DNA of 64,000 nt from Cupriavidus pauculus. GTDB lineage: Bacteria; Pseudomonadota; Gammaproteobacteria; Burkholderiales; Burkholderiaceae. The position numbers and the translations under genes are program-made. Below, in pieces: positions 1-9,804 of this stretch (positions within the stretch are counted from its first letter, which is position 1; every line of letters begins with the position of its first letter). Under the pieces are notes generated by a model. It was not told the DNA's origin. It saw nothing but the letters and a program-made list of their open reading frames with translations, and ran no database searches. The DNA is taken from NCBI RefSeq assembly GCF_022179805.1, contig NZ_BPUO01000009.1, positions 62,001 to 126,000 of the forward strand, written 5' to 3'.

Positions 1-1234
<1,234 letters not shown>

Positions 1235-1280
1235 CGGCGCGGCGCAACCGGCTAACGCGACGCGCGGCGCCGCGTTAGCC

Positions 1281-4178
1281 CTAGCGGATCAGTCCCCGCT
1301 TGCGCGCCACCGCCACCGCATGCGTGCGTGAGGTGGCGTCGAGTTTGCTGTTGATGTTGCGAAGATGGGTCTTGATCGTAGTTTCGGACACGAATAGCCG
1401 CTGCGCCATGATTTTGTTCGACAGGCCCTCGGCCAGGAGGCCCAGCACGTTCAGCTCGCGACCTGTCAAGCCATCTGGATGTGCGGCATCCACTTCGATG
1501 TCGGCCGGGGCGATCGATTCGGCCGCCGAGGCTTGCGGGGACTGCGTCAATCGATAGGCTTCCGCGCTGGTCACTGCATCGTGGTGACACGGCATCTGTT
1601 GCAGCACCTCGCGGATCAGCGCGCGTGACGCATCGCTGGTCGCCAGATCGGTGCGTGTCTGCAGTCCGCGCAGTAAAGCAGCGATCCCATCGCCTTCATC
1701 AACAAACGTGCTCACAAAGCCTTCGCTGGCAGCGGTGTCGATCGCCGTGCCAATGGCGTGCAGCGCGCCCTCGTCGTCGCCAGTCGCACGCAATGCCAGA
1801 GCCAGCAGGATGCGGAGCTTCAGTGCGCGACGGCCACGCGTGGCGGCTTCGGCTTCGGCGAGCGCGGCACGCAAGGGCGTGACGGTATGTGTGACGATGT
1901 GCGCGGTGTCGTTGCCGGTGGCAATGGCCAGCCGCCATTCCAGCAGCGCGATGGTTTCCAAGTCATTGGCATGCGGCGCGTAGGCGGGGCCGAATGACCA
2001 TGCATCGAGTGCCGAGGCGGCGGCCAGTTCGGCGCGCGCGCCTTCGCGGTCGCCGCGCAGCAGTGCGATGCGGCCACGCTCCAGTCGCGCGCTGGCCACC
2101 ATGCGCAACAGGCCCGTACGATAGCCCATCTGCTCGCAATCGTGGAGCCACAGCATCGCGTCGTCTTCGCAACCATCGGCCAGCGACATCCGGCAGAGCA
2201 AGACGAACGTGACGATGATCGGATCGATGTAGGCCGCCTCGCGGATCAGCGGCTGGTAGGCGCTGAGCAGGCGCTGCGCTTCGCGCAGACGTCCCGCTTC
2301 ATAGAGCGCCTCGGCCAGGAAGGCGCCCGCGATCTCCTGACCGTCGACGCGCAGCTCGCGAGGTTGCCGATCGGAACCGTGCGGATCATGTGCGCCGCGA
2401 TAGCGCACCAGTGCCTGGCGCAGCCGCCCCTGTGTCAGGTCGATCGATCCCTCGAGGCATTGCGCGATCCGGATGTTCGCCGAGCCACCGATCTCGGCGT
2501 TGGCATGACGGCTGGCATCGAGCATGCTGCGGGCTTCGTCGAAATGCCCGAGGTAGATATGGCAAGACGCCAGTGAGTTCAGTTGAACGCCATATGGAAA
2601 TCCGTGCGCTGACGACAGCTGTCGAGCGCATGCCTGCCAGGCGGCGTGGGCGCGATCGAGCTTGTCGGTCAGCGCGAGGATGAACGCATGGAGCGCCAGC
2701 ATGTGCGCCGCGATCTCCGCATCACGTTCGCCCGCTTCGCGCATGCCCTCGAGCAGCGCCAACGCCATGTCGCTGCGATGCAGGAAGGTCAGCGCCCAGG
2801 CGTGTACCAACCTGAGGCGCGGGTCATTGGCGAGGCTGCCGGCGGGCAGCACATCGAACCAGCGCGCCAGGAGCCGCACCCGGCCTTGCCAGAGCAACAC
2901 GTCGGCATGTTGCCGCAGCAGGCCCAGCGCGGTGTCAACGTCGCCGGCCTTGAGTGCGTGTTCGGTGGCGGGAACCGGGCGCGCCTGCGCGGCGAACCAG
3001 GCCCCGGCGAGCCGGTGCATCCGTGCGACCTCGTCCGGACGATAGCGCTGCGCGAGTCGCGCCTTCAGGAAATCCGCGAACAGGCTGTGATAGCGATACC
3101 ACTGACCCGCGGCGTCGATGCTGACGAGAAAGAGATTCTCGTGCGCTAGCCGCTCGATCATCGCCGCGCCATCATCGCGTTCCGTGACGGCGTTGCACAG
3201 CGACGCGCTGAACGGATTGAGCAGGGCCGTCTTCAGCAGGAACTCATAGACGTCGGGCGGCTGGCGTGACAGTACGTCCTCGGCCAGATAGTCGGACACG
3301 GCGACATCGGATCCGGAGAAGGAATCGATGAAGCCCGATACGTCATCACGGCGGCGCATTGCCAGCACCGCCAGCCAGATGGCCACCACCCAGCCTTCGG
3401 TACGTCGATGCAGGCGGCGCAGATCGCTGGCGGAGAGCGTGGCGACGCGTTCGCCAGGCGCGCAACGGGCCAGGTAGGCGGCAGTTTCCTCGGGCGTGAA
3501 GCGCAACTGCTCGGCGGTCACTTCGAGCAGCCGGCCATGTGCGCGAAGCCGTCCCAGCCCAAGATCGGGCACGCCGCGCGAGCCGATCACGAAGCGACCG
3601 TGCGCGGGCAACTGTGCGATCAACTGCCGCATGAATTCCAGCGTGGCAGGGTTGTGAAGCGATTCCAGGTCGTCGAGGAAGATCGCGAATGGCGCGGCAA
3701 ACTGCGTAAGCCGTTCGACGAGCGTATCGGCCATGAGCGGGCCGGGTCGCGTGTCTGATGAGGGTTCCGTCTGGCGGTCCACGTCGCCGAGCATGTCCAC
3801 CGCCACGTCGAGGGCGCTCAGGAAGATCGACAGATCGTTATCGGCGGGGCCCAACTGGATCCACGCCGTACGTACGCCTTCGTGCATGCAGGCGGAGAGG
3901 ATGTCGAGCATGGCGCCGGTCTTGCCGAAGCCGGCGGGCGCGTGTACCGAGACCAGACGGATACCGTCCGCCGCGACGACCGGCGCCGCGAGGCGTTCGC
4001 GCGGCATATGCGTGCGCACCGGTTGAGGAACGGAGAACTTGGCGGGAGCCGTGCGCATGGGCTGGCCGGGCAAGGAGCAAAAAGAGGATGTCGATTCTAC
4101 CGTCAGCGCGTGCTGTCGAAACGACTGCAAGCGCCACTCTAGGGGTAATTCCTCATCCTGGAAGCGCGCATCAGCCAT
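1281..4178 (-). CDS. MalT-like LuxR-family ATP-dependent transcriptional activator
   Basis: Large STAND-type regulator of about 965 residues (MalT is about 900). A Walker A motif (PAGFGKT, residues 81-87) and a Walker B-like stretch (FAIFLDDLES, about 165) form the NTPase. A long helical TPR-like middle follows, and the C-terminal 60 residues are a GerE/LuxR helix-turn-helix (LTGRELNVLGLLAEG ... SETTIKTHLRNI). Family members bind ATP plus an inducer, oligomerise and activate catabolic promoters. The start is uncertain: a second ATG at base 4058 begins a protein more like other family members, and neither start has a clear ribosome-binding site. It lies convergent to the binding protein at 1-1234 and upstream of the GntR gene end. 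Target genes are unknown. Confidence 0.88.
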   Translation of the reverse strand: MADARFQDEELPLEWRLQSFRQHALTVESTSSFCSLPGQPMRTAPAKFSVPQPVRTHMPRERLAAPVVAADGIRLVSVHAPAGFGKTGAMLDILSACMHEGVRTAWIQLGPADNDLSIFLSALDVAVDMLGDVDRQTEPSSDTRPGPLMADTLVERLTQFAAPFAIFLDDLESLHNPATLEFMRQLIAQLPAHGRFVIGSRGVPDLGLGRLRAHGRLLEVTAEQLRFTPEETAAYLARCAPGERVATLSASDLRRLHRRTEGWVVAIWLAVLAMRRRDDVSGFIDSFSGSDVAVSDYLAEDVLSRQPPDVYEFLLKTALLNPFSASLCNAVTERDDGAAMIERLAHENLFLVSIDAAGQWYRYHSLFADFLKARLAQRYRPDEVARMHRLAGAWFAAQARPVPATEHALKAGDVDTALGLLRQHADVLLWQGRVRLLARWFDVLPAGSLANDPRLRLVHAWALTFLHRSDMALALLEGMREAGERDAEIAAHMLALHAFILALTDKLDRAHAAWQACARQLSSAHGFPYGVQLNSLASCHIYLGHFDEARSMLDASRHANAEIGGSANIRIAQCLEGSIDLTQGRLRQALVRYRGAHDPHGSDRQPRELRVDGQEIAGAFLAEALYEAGRLREAQRLLSAYQPLIREAAYIDPIIVTFVLLCRMSLADGCEDDAMLWLHDCEQMGYRTGLLRMVASARLERGRIALLRGDREGARAELAAASALDAWSFGPAYAPHANDLETIALLEWRLAIATGNDTAHIVTHTVTPLRAALAEAEAATRGRRALKLRILLALALRATGDDEGALHAIGTAIDTAASEGFVSTFVDEGDGIAALLRGLQTRTDLATSDASRALIREVLQQMPCHHDAVTSAEAYRLTQSPQASAAESIAPADIEVDAAHPDGLTGRELNVLGLLAEGLSNKIMAQRLFVSETTIKTHLRNINSKLDATSRTHAVAVARKRGLIR

Positions 4179-4212
4179 TGCGATTCAAAGGCCGGAGGAC
4201 AGACCAGGCGAC

Positions 4213-4938
4213 TCAGCGGGACTGGATCGCGCCCGGTTGCGCGGAAAGAATCGCGGCTCGTACGTTTTGCACGTGCAACGACCCCGCGGCTTCCGCGGCG
4301 TCAGGGTCTCCGGCAATTACGGCGGTGGCGATGCGCCGATAGTCGGCCAGCCGCATTTGCTGCAGGGAGGCGAGACGATGTTGCGCATGGACGATCGGCA
4401 TATGGATCGTTGGAAACAGCCGACGTAGTTCGCGGTTATTGCCCATGTCCAGCAGCGCGCGATAGAAATGACGTCGTGCGGTCGAGAAGGCCTCGTCATG
4501 GCGCGCCTTTTCCGCTGCGGCCAGTTCCTGCACCGCGCCGCGCAGGTTCCGGGCCAGCGTGCGATCGCCGCTGCCACGCGTTGCGGCGCGCGCCAGCAGG
4601 CCCGTCATACGCTCCGCCACATCGAGGACGTCGAGGGTGTCCTGCAGGCTCAACTGGCGAATCATAGCGCCGCGATGTCGCGGCAATTCCACGATGCCTT
4701 CGGCGGCAAGCCGCTGCAGTGCTTCACGCACCGAATTGCGGCCCACCGCGAATTGGGCCACGAGATCCGTTTCCACGAGGCGCTGCCCCGGGACGAAGCG
4801 ACCCAGTTCCAGGCCGTTGATCAGACCAAAAAATACGGAGTCCGACGCTGAGTCCGATGCGCTGCGACCAGGGGTGGCGGCGTCGGCCGACGCATTGGCA
4901 GGGGCCGCGATGGGAGGGGGAGATGGCGAAGTCGTCAC
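4213..4938 (-). CDS. GntR-family (FCD/FadR subfamily) transcriptional regulator
   Basis: About 241 residues: a low-complexity N-terminal tail, a winged helix (RFVPGQRLVETDLVAQFAVG then NSVREALQRLAAEGIVEL, about 50-105), and an all-helical FCD ligand domain. FCD proteins usually repress neighbouring catabolic operons and release DNA on binding an acid or acyl-CoA. It starts with GTG and is divergent from the SDR/acyl-CoA dehydrogenase operon. The shared intergenic region holds a strong promoter with a perfect palindrome between its -35 and -10 boxes, which makes this protein the likely repressor of that operon. Ligand unknown. Confidence 0.88.
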   Translation of the reverse strand: MTTSPSPPPIAAPANASADAATPGRSASDSASDSVFFGLINGLELGRFVPGQRLVETDLVAQFAVGRNSVREALQRLAAEGIVELPRHRGAMIRQLSLQDTLDVLDVAERMTGLLARAATRGSGDRTLARNLRGAVQELAAAEKARHDEAFSTARRHFYRALLDMGNNRELRRLFPTIHMPIVHAQHRLASLQQMRLADYRRIATAVIAGDPDAAEAAGSLHVQNVRAAILSAQPGAIQSR

Positions 4939-4982
4939 GGGCGGGATTCTACCGGATCAAGTTGTCGATGCCTGCAGCGGCG

Positions 4983-5010
4983 TTGACATGGGATGAAATC
5001 ATCCTACAAT
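4983..5010 (+). promoter_or_regulatory. Sigma-70 promoter for the SDR/acyl-CoA dehydrogenase operon
   Basis: TTGACA (4983-4988), 16-base spacer, TACAAT (5005-5010): nearly consensus on both boxes. The SDR start codon lies 32 bases downstream, with GGAG in front of it. This is the best-matching promoter seen in the window, and such a strong promoter needs a repressor. Confidence 0.75.
4991..5004. promoter_or_regulatory. Probable GntR operator
   Basis: GGATGA-AA-TCATCC is a perfect 6-bp-arm inverted repeat filling almost the whole spacer between the -35 and -10 boxes. A dimeric repressor bound here would block RNA polymerase directly. The divergent GntR-FCD gene at 4213-4938 is the obvious candidate. 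The palindrome and promoter are visible; the pairing with that protein is inferred. Confidence 0.6.
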
Positions 5011-5042
5011 CTGGTCCTAATATTAAAGCGAACGGAGACGGA

Positions 5043-5795
5043 ATGCACGGTTCGATCCTCAGCCTGCAAGGCAAGCGGGCATTGGTTACGGGCGCATCGA
5101 GCGGGCTGGGCGCGTACTTTGCACGCCGCTTGGCGGAGCATGGCGCTGAAGTCGTGTTGGCGGCACGCCGCCTGGACGCGCTGGAGGCGGTGGCCAGGCA
5201 GGTGGGCGAGCACGGCCGCGCACAATGCGTGGCGCTGGACGTGACCGATGCAGCGTCGCGCGTCGCGCTGGCGCGCGAGGTGGGGCCCATCGACATCTTG
5301 ATCAACAACGCCGGGCTGGTCCGTGAGGGGCCGGCGCACATGCATGGCGAGGAAGACTGGGACGTGGTGATGGATACCAATCTCAAGGGGATGTTCTTCC
5401 TGGCCCAGACGTTGGTGCCGGGGATGCGCGAACGCGGCGGCGGCAGTATTGTGAATGTGGCGTCGATTCTTGGGCTACGTCAGGCGGGAGGTGTCGTGTC
5501 CTATGCCGTGTCCAAGGCGGGCGTCGTGCAACTGACCAAGACGCTCGCGCTGGAATGGGCGCGCTACGGCATTCGCGTCAACGCGCTGGCGCCGGGCTAT
5601 ATCGATACCGACCTGAACCGGGAGTTCTGGCAAAGCGATGCCGGGCGCGCGCTGATCACGCGCATCCCGCAGCGCCGTCTTGGACAACTGGAGGATCTCG
5701 ACGGGCCGCTGCTGCTGCTGGCCTCCGACGCCTCGCGCTACATGACGGGCGCCGTGCTTGCCGTCGATGGCGGCCATCTGGTCAATACGCTATAA
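5043..5795 (+). CDS. Short-chain dehydrogenase/reductase (SDR, classical)
   Basis: A 250-residue NAD(P)-dependent oxidoreductase with all classical landmarks: TGASSGLG nucleotide-binding loop (about 17-24), NNAG, catalytic Ser141 (NVASILGL), Tyr154 and Lys158 (YAVSK), and a C-terminal MTGAVLAVDGG. The frame is open further upstream, but ATG 5043 has GGAG in front, fits the family start and lies just downstream of the promoter. An acyl-CoA dehydrogenase follows 12 bases later in the same operon, so the pair probably acts on a hydroxy- or acyl-CoA intermediate, for example in FabG-like or 3-hydroxyacyl-CoA chemistry. The exact substrate cannot be read from sequence. Confidence 0.88.
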   Translation: MHGSILSLQGKRALVTGASSGLGAYFARRLAEHGAEVVLAARRLDALEAVARQVGEHGRAQCVALDVTDAASRVALAREVGPIDILINNAGLVREGPAHMHGEEDWDVVMDTNLKGMFFLAQTLVPGMRERGGGSIVNVASILGLRQAGGVVSYAVSKAGVVQLTKTLALEWARYGIRVNALAPGYIDTDLNREFWQSDAGRALITRIPQRRLGQLEDLDGPLLLLASDASRYMTGAVLAVDGGHLVNTL

Positions 5796-5807
5796 GGAAT
5801 CCTGAAC

Positions 5808-7049
5808 ATGTTCACCCCTTATCCCACTGAAAGAAGCCGCGACATCGCCGAGCGCGTGGAGCGATTTGTGCGCGACGTCGTCGTGCCGTACGAGCAGGAT
5901 GCGCGCTGCGAATCGCATGGCCCCACAGCGGAACTGGTCGAGGAACTGCGGGCTAAGGCGCGCGCCGCCGGCGTGATGACGCCGCATATCCTTCCTGACG
6001 GATCGCATCTGAGCCAAGCGGAAACCGCAGCGGTGCTGAAGCGTTCGGGCCTGTCGCCGCTCGGCCCGGTGGCCGTCAACACAATGGCGCCCGACGAGGG
6101 CAACATGTTCCTGCTCGGCAAGGTGGCCACGTCGGCGCAGAAGGCGCGTTTCCTCGATCCGCTGGTGCGGGGCGAGGCGCGCTCCGCGTTTTTCATGACT
6201 GAGCCGGCCGAGGAAGGCGGCGCCGGATCAGACCCGTCGATGCTGCAGACGCGAGCCGTGCGCGATGGCGACGACTGGGTGATCAACGGTCGCAAGAAAT
6301 TCATCACGGGCGCAGAAGGTGCCAAGGTAGGGATCCTGATGGCGCGCAGCGATGACGGTGGCGATCGCGCGCAGGCCACGATGTTCCTGGTTGACCTGCC
6401 GCATCCTGCCATCCGCACGGAGCGCGTGCTGGACACGATCGACAGTTCGATGCCAGGCGGCCATGCGCAGGTGGTGATCGATAATCTGCGCGTGCCGGCC
6501 GACCAAGTGCTGGGCGAAGTCAACGAAGGCTTCCGGTACGCGCAGGTGCGTCTTTCGCCGGCACGGCTTTCCCATTGCATGCGCTGGTTCGGTACCGTGG
6601 CGCGCGCCGACGAGATCGCACGGGGCTATGCCACGACGCGCAAGGCGTTCGGAAAGCTTCTGATCGATCACGAGGGCGTCGGCTTCATGCTAGCCGAGAA
6701 TCTCATCGATCTGCAACAGGCGGCGCTGATGATCGACTGGTGCGCAGGAGTGCTCGACGTTGGGTCGTTAGCCACGACGGAAAGCTCGATGACAAAGGTA
6801 GCGGTATCCGAGGCGCTGTTCCGCGTTGCAGACCGCTGCGTACAGATCCTCGGCGGCAATGGCGTCTCGCGCGACACCATCGTCGAGCAGGCCTTTCGAG
6901 AACTGCGCGCATTTCGAATCTATGACGGACCGACGGAAGTCCATAAATGGTCCCTCGCAAAGAAGATCAAGCGCGATACTCTTGAGGAGGGGCTGTGCAA
7001 CACGAAATCGCGTGGATTCCCAGCACACGAGGCCGGTGACATGCGATGA
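5808..7049 (+). CDS. Acyl-CoA dehydrogenase family protein
   Basis: A 413-residue flavoprotein of the acyl-CoA dehydrogenase superfamily, which introduces an alpha,beta double bond in an acyl-CoA and passes electrons to ETF. Visible features are the FAD-binding stretch FFMTEPAEEGGAGSDP, the central beta domain (VINGRKKFITGAEG), the ARLSHCMRWFG helix and the C-terminal YDGPTEVHKW, where Glu377 is the expected catalytic base. ILGGNGVSRDT is also characteristic. The ribosome-binding site AAGGA precedes ATG 5808, 12 bases after the SDR stop, so the two genes are cotranscribed. Length and motifs resemble the larger medium-/branched-chain-type enzymes (ACAD10/11-like). Substrate unknown. Confidence 0.9.
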   Translation: MFTPYPTERSRDIAERVERFVRDVVVPYEQDARCESHGPTAELVEELRAKARAAGVMTPHILPDGSHLSQAETAAVLKRSGLSPLGPVAVNTMAPDEGNMFLLGKVATSAQKARFLDPLVRGEARSAFFMTEPAEEGGAGSDPSMLQTRAVRDGDDWVINGRKKFITGAEGAKVGILMARSDDGGDRAQATMFLVDLPHPAIRTERVLDTIDSSMPGGHAQVVIDNLRVPADQVLGEVNEGFRYAQVRLSPARLSHCMRWFGTVARADEIARGYATTRKAFGKLLIDHEGVGFMLAENLIDLQQAALMIDWCAGVLDVGSLATTESSMTKVAVSEALFRVADRCVQILGGNGVSRDTIVEQAFRELRAFRIYDGPTEVHKWSLAKKIKRDTLEEGLCNTKSRGFPAHEAGDMR

Positions 7050-7177
7050 CGTTTCGATTGATTGATGTGCTTGTTCTCAAGCAGTCCAGCGCCGGACTGC
7101 GAGCGGGTTGGAGGCGAAGTCAAAGGGCAGCACAACTCGGCCCGTTATAGAAATCGATCCCTATGGCAATCCCGAGG

Positions 7178-7208
7178 CCCGCACACAGCTCGTGTGCGGG
7201 GCTTTTTT
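7178..7208 (+). terminator. Intrinsic terminator downstream of the acyl-CoA dehydrogenase
   Basis: CCCGCACAC / GTGTGCGGG stem with a 5-base loop (7178-7200), followed by GCTTTTTT. It sits about 130 bases beyond the operon's last stop codon. The intervening sequence also has a small AGTCC/GGACT hairpin at 7084-7099. Confidence 0.85.
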
Positions 7209-7501
7209 CTATCTCCCGGCAGCGGCTAGGGCCTTCTGAGCCAACCTCGTGGGCTCACTTAGTGAGTCGTATTCATGCGACCGATGGCCTAGTGCAATGT
7301 CGCAAACTTGCCGGCATGCGCTCTCACCGCCGGCGTGAGGCGGAATTCACCGAGAGGCAACCGTTCGCCTGCAACCTCGCTGTTGGTCGCGCTTATGGCA
7401 GTCAGTATGCAGATACTGCTGGCGCTCTGGCGGGCGGCCATTTCACCATGATGGGGGCGGATCATTGGCACGACTAGACCCTACGGCTAGTCGCAGCCTT
7501 G
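7209..7501. other. Intergenic stretch, no recognisable gene
   Basis: Short open frames exist on both strands here, but none shows a familiar motif, a ribosome-binding site or convincing codon pattern. It separates the terminator at 7178 from the DUF1090 gene end. Confidence 0.4.
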
Positions 7502-7918
7502 CCCGATGGCTACTTTGCCGCTTCTACCTGTACGCGCTGCAGTTCCGCGTGTGCCTCGTCTAATTTGCGCTGCCGCTGCGCAATCTTGGACTGACTCTTT
7601 CCCTCTTTTTTGGCCTTTTCAAGATCTCGTTCGCGCTCATCTACTTTTTTCTGCGCATCGCGGATTTTTTGTTCCGTTTTGGCGTCGAGCGCCGCATCCG
7701 TGCAGTTGGCCGTCAACTTTGACAGCGCAGTCTCCAGTCCTGATACCCGATCTTTGTTGCCGTGCGCTCTCGCATAAGCGATCTCGTTTTCCAGAGCGCC
7801 TCGCTTGGCCTCACATCGTTCGCTCTGCGCCCAAGCTGATTGCGTGATCACGAGCGCGAGGAGCGTGAGCGCGAAGCTGGTCCTGTTCTTCATGAGTCGG
7901 CCTCCGGTGACGTGACAG
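7502..7918. repeat. Duplicated segment, copy 1 (partner 26993-27410)
   Basis: The DUF1090 gene plus about 25 bases of upstream leader is repeated at 26993-27410 in the same orientation with over 90% nucleotide identity by eye. Outside these limits the sequences differ. The two copies enclose 19 kb containing the phenylacetate cluster. Confidence 0.8.
7510..7893 (-). CDS. DUF1090 (YqjC-like) exported protein, copy 1
   Basis: A 127-residue small periplasmic protein: signal peptide of about 22 residues ending AWA-Q, then a charged, almost entirely helical body with coiled-coil character (CEAKRGALENEI, KKVDERERDLEKAKK, RKLDEAHAELQRV) and two conserved Cys (in SERCEAK and TANCTDA) that could form a disulfide. 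This pattern matches DUF1090. Function is not established; E. coli YqjC is an envelope protein of unknown role. A 92% identical paralogue lies on the same strand at 27001-27384, and the similarity continues about 25 bases upstream of the start codon. It appears monocistronic. Confidence 0.85.
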   Translation of the reverse strand: MKNRTSFALTLLALVITQSAWAQSERCEAKRGALENEIAYARAHGNKDRVSGLETALSKLTANCTDAALDAKTEQKIRDAQKKVDERERDLEKAKKEGKSQSKIAQRQRKLDEAHAELQRVQVEAAK

Positions 7919-8096
7919 TTTCGTGCTTTTCTTGGTGGACATCGATACGGTCATGGTTAATTCTGCTAATAAGCATCTCATGACCTCTGGCACACGGGAA
8001 ATCTGACAGGCTCCCACCAATCGGCGTCGTGCAACCCTACCACAGTGCCCGACGCGATCCGTGAATACTGCGGTTGCGACGAAGGGACCTCGGCGT

Positions 8097-8347
8097 TATC
8101 CAGGTTCGCAACTAGGCAGAGCATCCTGTAACTGAGTTCCTCGCTCGGCGTCCGCATGATCGCAAATACCTTGGCACCAAACGCTTCGATCGGGGCCTGC
8201 GTCTCCTCTGCGGCGGCCTTCGAAGTAGCGCTGTTTTAGTGAATCGCCACCGCCCCCGCGCCATGCTCGGCAAGATTCCGTACGATCAGCCCGCCCAAGT
8301 TCTTCGCACCGCCCGCAATGATGACCGCTCGGCCACGGTCGATATTG
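8097..8347 (-). pseudogene. Remnant of a short-chain dehydrogenase
   Basis: Reading leftward from about 8335, the frame gives DRGRAVIIAGGAKNLGG, LIVRNLAEHGAGAVAIH, then an in-frame TAA where relatives have Tyr, then NSATSKAAAEETQAPIEA and FGAKVFAI. This is clearly the N-terminal Rossmann part of an SDR (GGAKNLGG cofactor loop, AVAIHYNSA strand-turn). After about 80 codons the similarity ends, and the apparent start region is also out of frame. The gene is dead through one nonsense mutation plus truncation. Confidence 0.75.
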
Positions 8348-8435
8348 GCCCGACAACGCGTCCTCCTATTTGCACACCGTGATCCGGTAGGTGTACGCAT
8401 CCATACCCGTCATCTTGCTGTTGCCAGCGCGAGGA

Positions 8436-8750
8436 CTACGAATCCATTTGCGAGAGTGGCAAAGCTGTACGGTGGAAGATCGGGCTGCCTGATGATGAAC
8501 CGTATGCAACTGCAGGATTGTGGAACGCTTGACCCGATGACGCCATCTCCTTCACGTGCCAACGCTCGACGCCGATCACCATCCAACAATGAATCGACTC
8601 CATAGGCTCGGGGATAAGAAGCGGGGCGTGACCAGACTTCTTCGAGCTGAATGGGGCCATTAAAATTTCCGATCTGGCCAAACCATAAGTGGCTTCGACC
8701 CGCGCGCCCGTCAACCTAAGCCCATCGCCGTCAGGTCCGGCCCCCATCAT
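8436..8750 (-). CDS. Possible small hypothetical protein overlapping paaX
   Basis: A 104-codon frame whose ATG overlaps the paaX stop codon (ATGATG junction), as in translationally coupled genes. No domain, signal or membrane segment is recognised. The composition does not clearly favour coding, and a degraded SDR lies just beyond. It may be chance. The rest of 8348-8746 shows nothing else. Confidence 0.2.
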   Translation of the reverse strand: MMGAGPDGDGLRLTGARVEATYGLARSEILMAPFSSKKSGHAPLLIPEPMESIHCWMVIGVERWHVKEMASSGQAFHNPAVAYGSSSGSPIFHRTALPLSQMDS

Positions 8751-9679
8751 TCGTGAAGGCGGACCGTGAACCGATCGCGGAGCGCCCGGATGGCCGATTG
8801 GAAAGTGCCGGCCTCGGTTTCTATCTGCGCCCGCAGATAGGCCTCGCTGGCCGGCAATAGTGCCGCATACAGCGCACCGGTTCCGGCCCGTGCCTCGCGC
8901 CCGGGCCAGTCGGTTGGCAGCAGTTCATCGGGCAGGCCGGGGTCGCGCAACAGCACCCGGCGGTACTCGTGGATCAGCAGGATACGCACAAAAAACGCAT
9001 CGGCCGCCGATAGCGACGGGGCTTCCTTGACCCATGACGCAAAGCGCCTGACATACGCCTGCCACGCTTGCGCTACCTCTTTCAGCCGGTAGGTCTGGTG
9101 GATCAGCTGTTCCAGCGGCTGCCGCGAGAACGACGCCACCGATTCGGCCCGCATCACGGCCGCGTGCTCCGTGGCCCCCGCCGCCAGCAGGATTTCGGCC
9201 AGCGATCCCTGGTCAGCATTGGGGTGGGCGAACACGCCCGGGGCCACCGGGCCGAAGCCCTCCCAGAGCAGTTCTCTGCGCAGCGGCTGGCGCATCGATG
9301 CGCGGGTGTCGTTGCGCAACAGCACCAGCGTCCACTTGCCGTCCCATGCCGGCGATGCGCCCGCATAAATGCGCTTGCCGGCATGCTGCACGCGCAGCAG
9401 CCCCGCGTCGGACAACCCATAGAAGCTCTTGCGGCCCACGCGCGTGGCCTCCAGCCAGTCATCGGCTGTCAGCCGGAAGATCGCCGTGCGCACCAGTCGG
9501 TTGCTCAGGCCGAACGGCGCCGACAGCGCGATCAGGCTACCCAGCCAGGGCGCCTGCGGGCGCGGGGCAATCACATCGCCATACATCGTCACCAACAGCG
9601 AGCCCGCGCCCAGTTTCAGTCCCTTCGCCAGCCGGGCCACGGCGGGTGACACCCCCTCGGGCTTCAACAGGTCTGGCAT
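8747..9679 (-). CDS. paaX: Phenylacetate degradation operon repressor PaaX
   Basis: A 310-residue GntR-type repressor that senses phenylacetyl-CoA and controls the paa catabolic genes. The start is placed at the ATG preceded by AAGGAGA; a longer frame begins 48 bases upstream but would run into the operator region. The N-terminal winged helix (SLIALSAPFGLSNRLVRTAI, FRLTADDWLEATRVGRKSFY, about 45-85), the LSDAGLLRV segment and the long C-terminal PaaX domain (LLWEGFGPVAPGVFAHPN, ILLIHEYRRVLLRDPGLP, LPTDWPG) are all as in E. coli PaaX (about 316 residues). It is divergent from paaA, and the 125-base intergenic region holds an operator of the known PaaX geometry. Confidence 0.95.
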   Translation of the reverse strand: MPDLLKPEGVSPAVARLAKGLKLGAGSLLVTMYGDVIAPRPQAPWLGSLIALSAPFGLSNRLVRTAIFRLTADDWLEATRVGRKSFYGLSDAGLLRVQHAGKRIYAGASPAWDGKWTLVLLRNDTRASMRQPLRRELLWEGFGPVAPGVFAHPNADQGSLAEILLAAGATEHAAVMRAESVASFSRQPLEQLIHQTYRLKEVAQAWQAYVRRFASWVKEAPSLSAADAFFVRILLIHEYRRVLLRDPGLPDELLPTDWPGREARAGTGALYAALLPASEAYLRAQIETEAGTFQSAIRALRDRFTVRLHE

Positions 9680-9695
9680 GGGTCTCCTTACGTAA

Positions 9696-9738
9696 AGTGA
9701 TACACACGAACTCGTTGAATGAGTCAAATCGTATCACT
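9696..9738. promoter_or_regulatory. PaaX operator (AGTGATAC-N27-GTATCACT)
   Basis: Perfect 8-bp inverted arms at 9696-9703 and 9731-9738, separated by exactly 27 bases. The E. coli PaaX operator is described as TGATTC-N27-GAATCA, so the inner TGATAC/GTATCA with the same spacing is a close match. The left arm lies upstream of the paaA -35 box and the right arm touches its -10 box, so binding would cover the promoter. Confidence 0.8.
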
Positions 9739-9743
9739 ATGAT
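9715..9743 (+). promoter_or_regulatory. Probable paaA promoter
   Basis: TTGAAT (9715-9720), 17 bases, TATGAT (9738-9743), giving a leader of about 55 bases to the paaA ATG. The right arm of the PaaX operator abuts the -10 box, sharing its first base. Confidence 0.6.
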
Positions 9744-9804
9744 CCTGATCAATGTCAGGTCTGGCTGATCGGCTACGACTCTGATGCGAATCACGGAGAC
9801 ACGC

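Noticed and set aside
7163..7477. 104-codon plus-strand frame overlapping the terminator at 7178
   Set aside because: It would begin within or before a strong intrinsic terminator and has no recognisable content.
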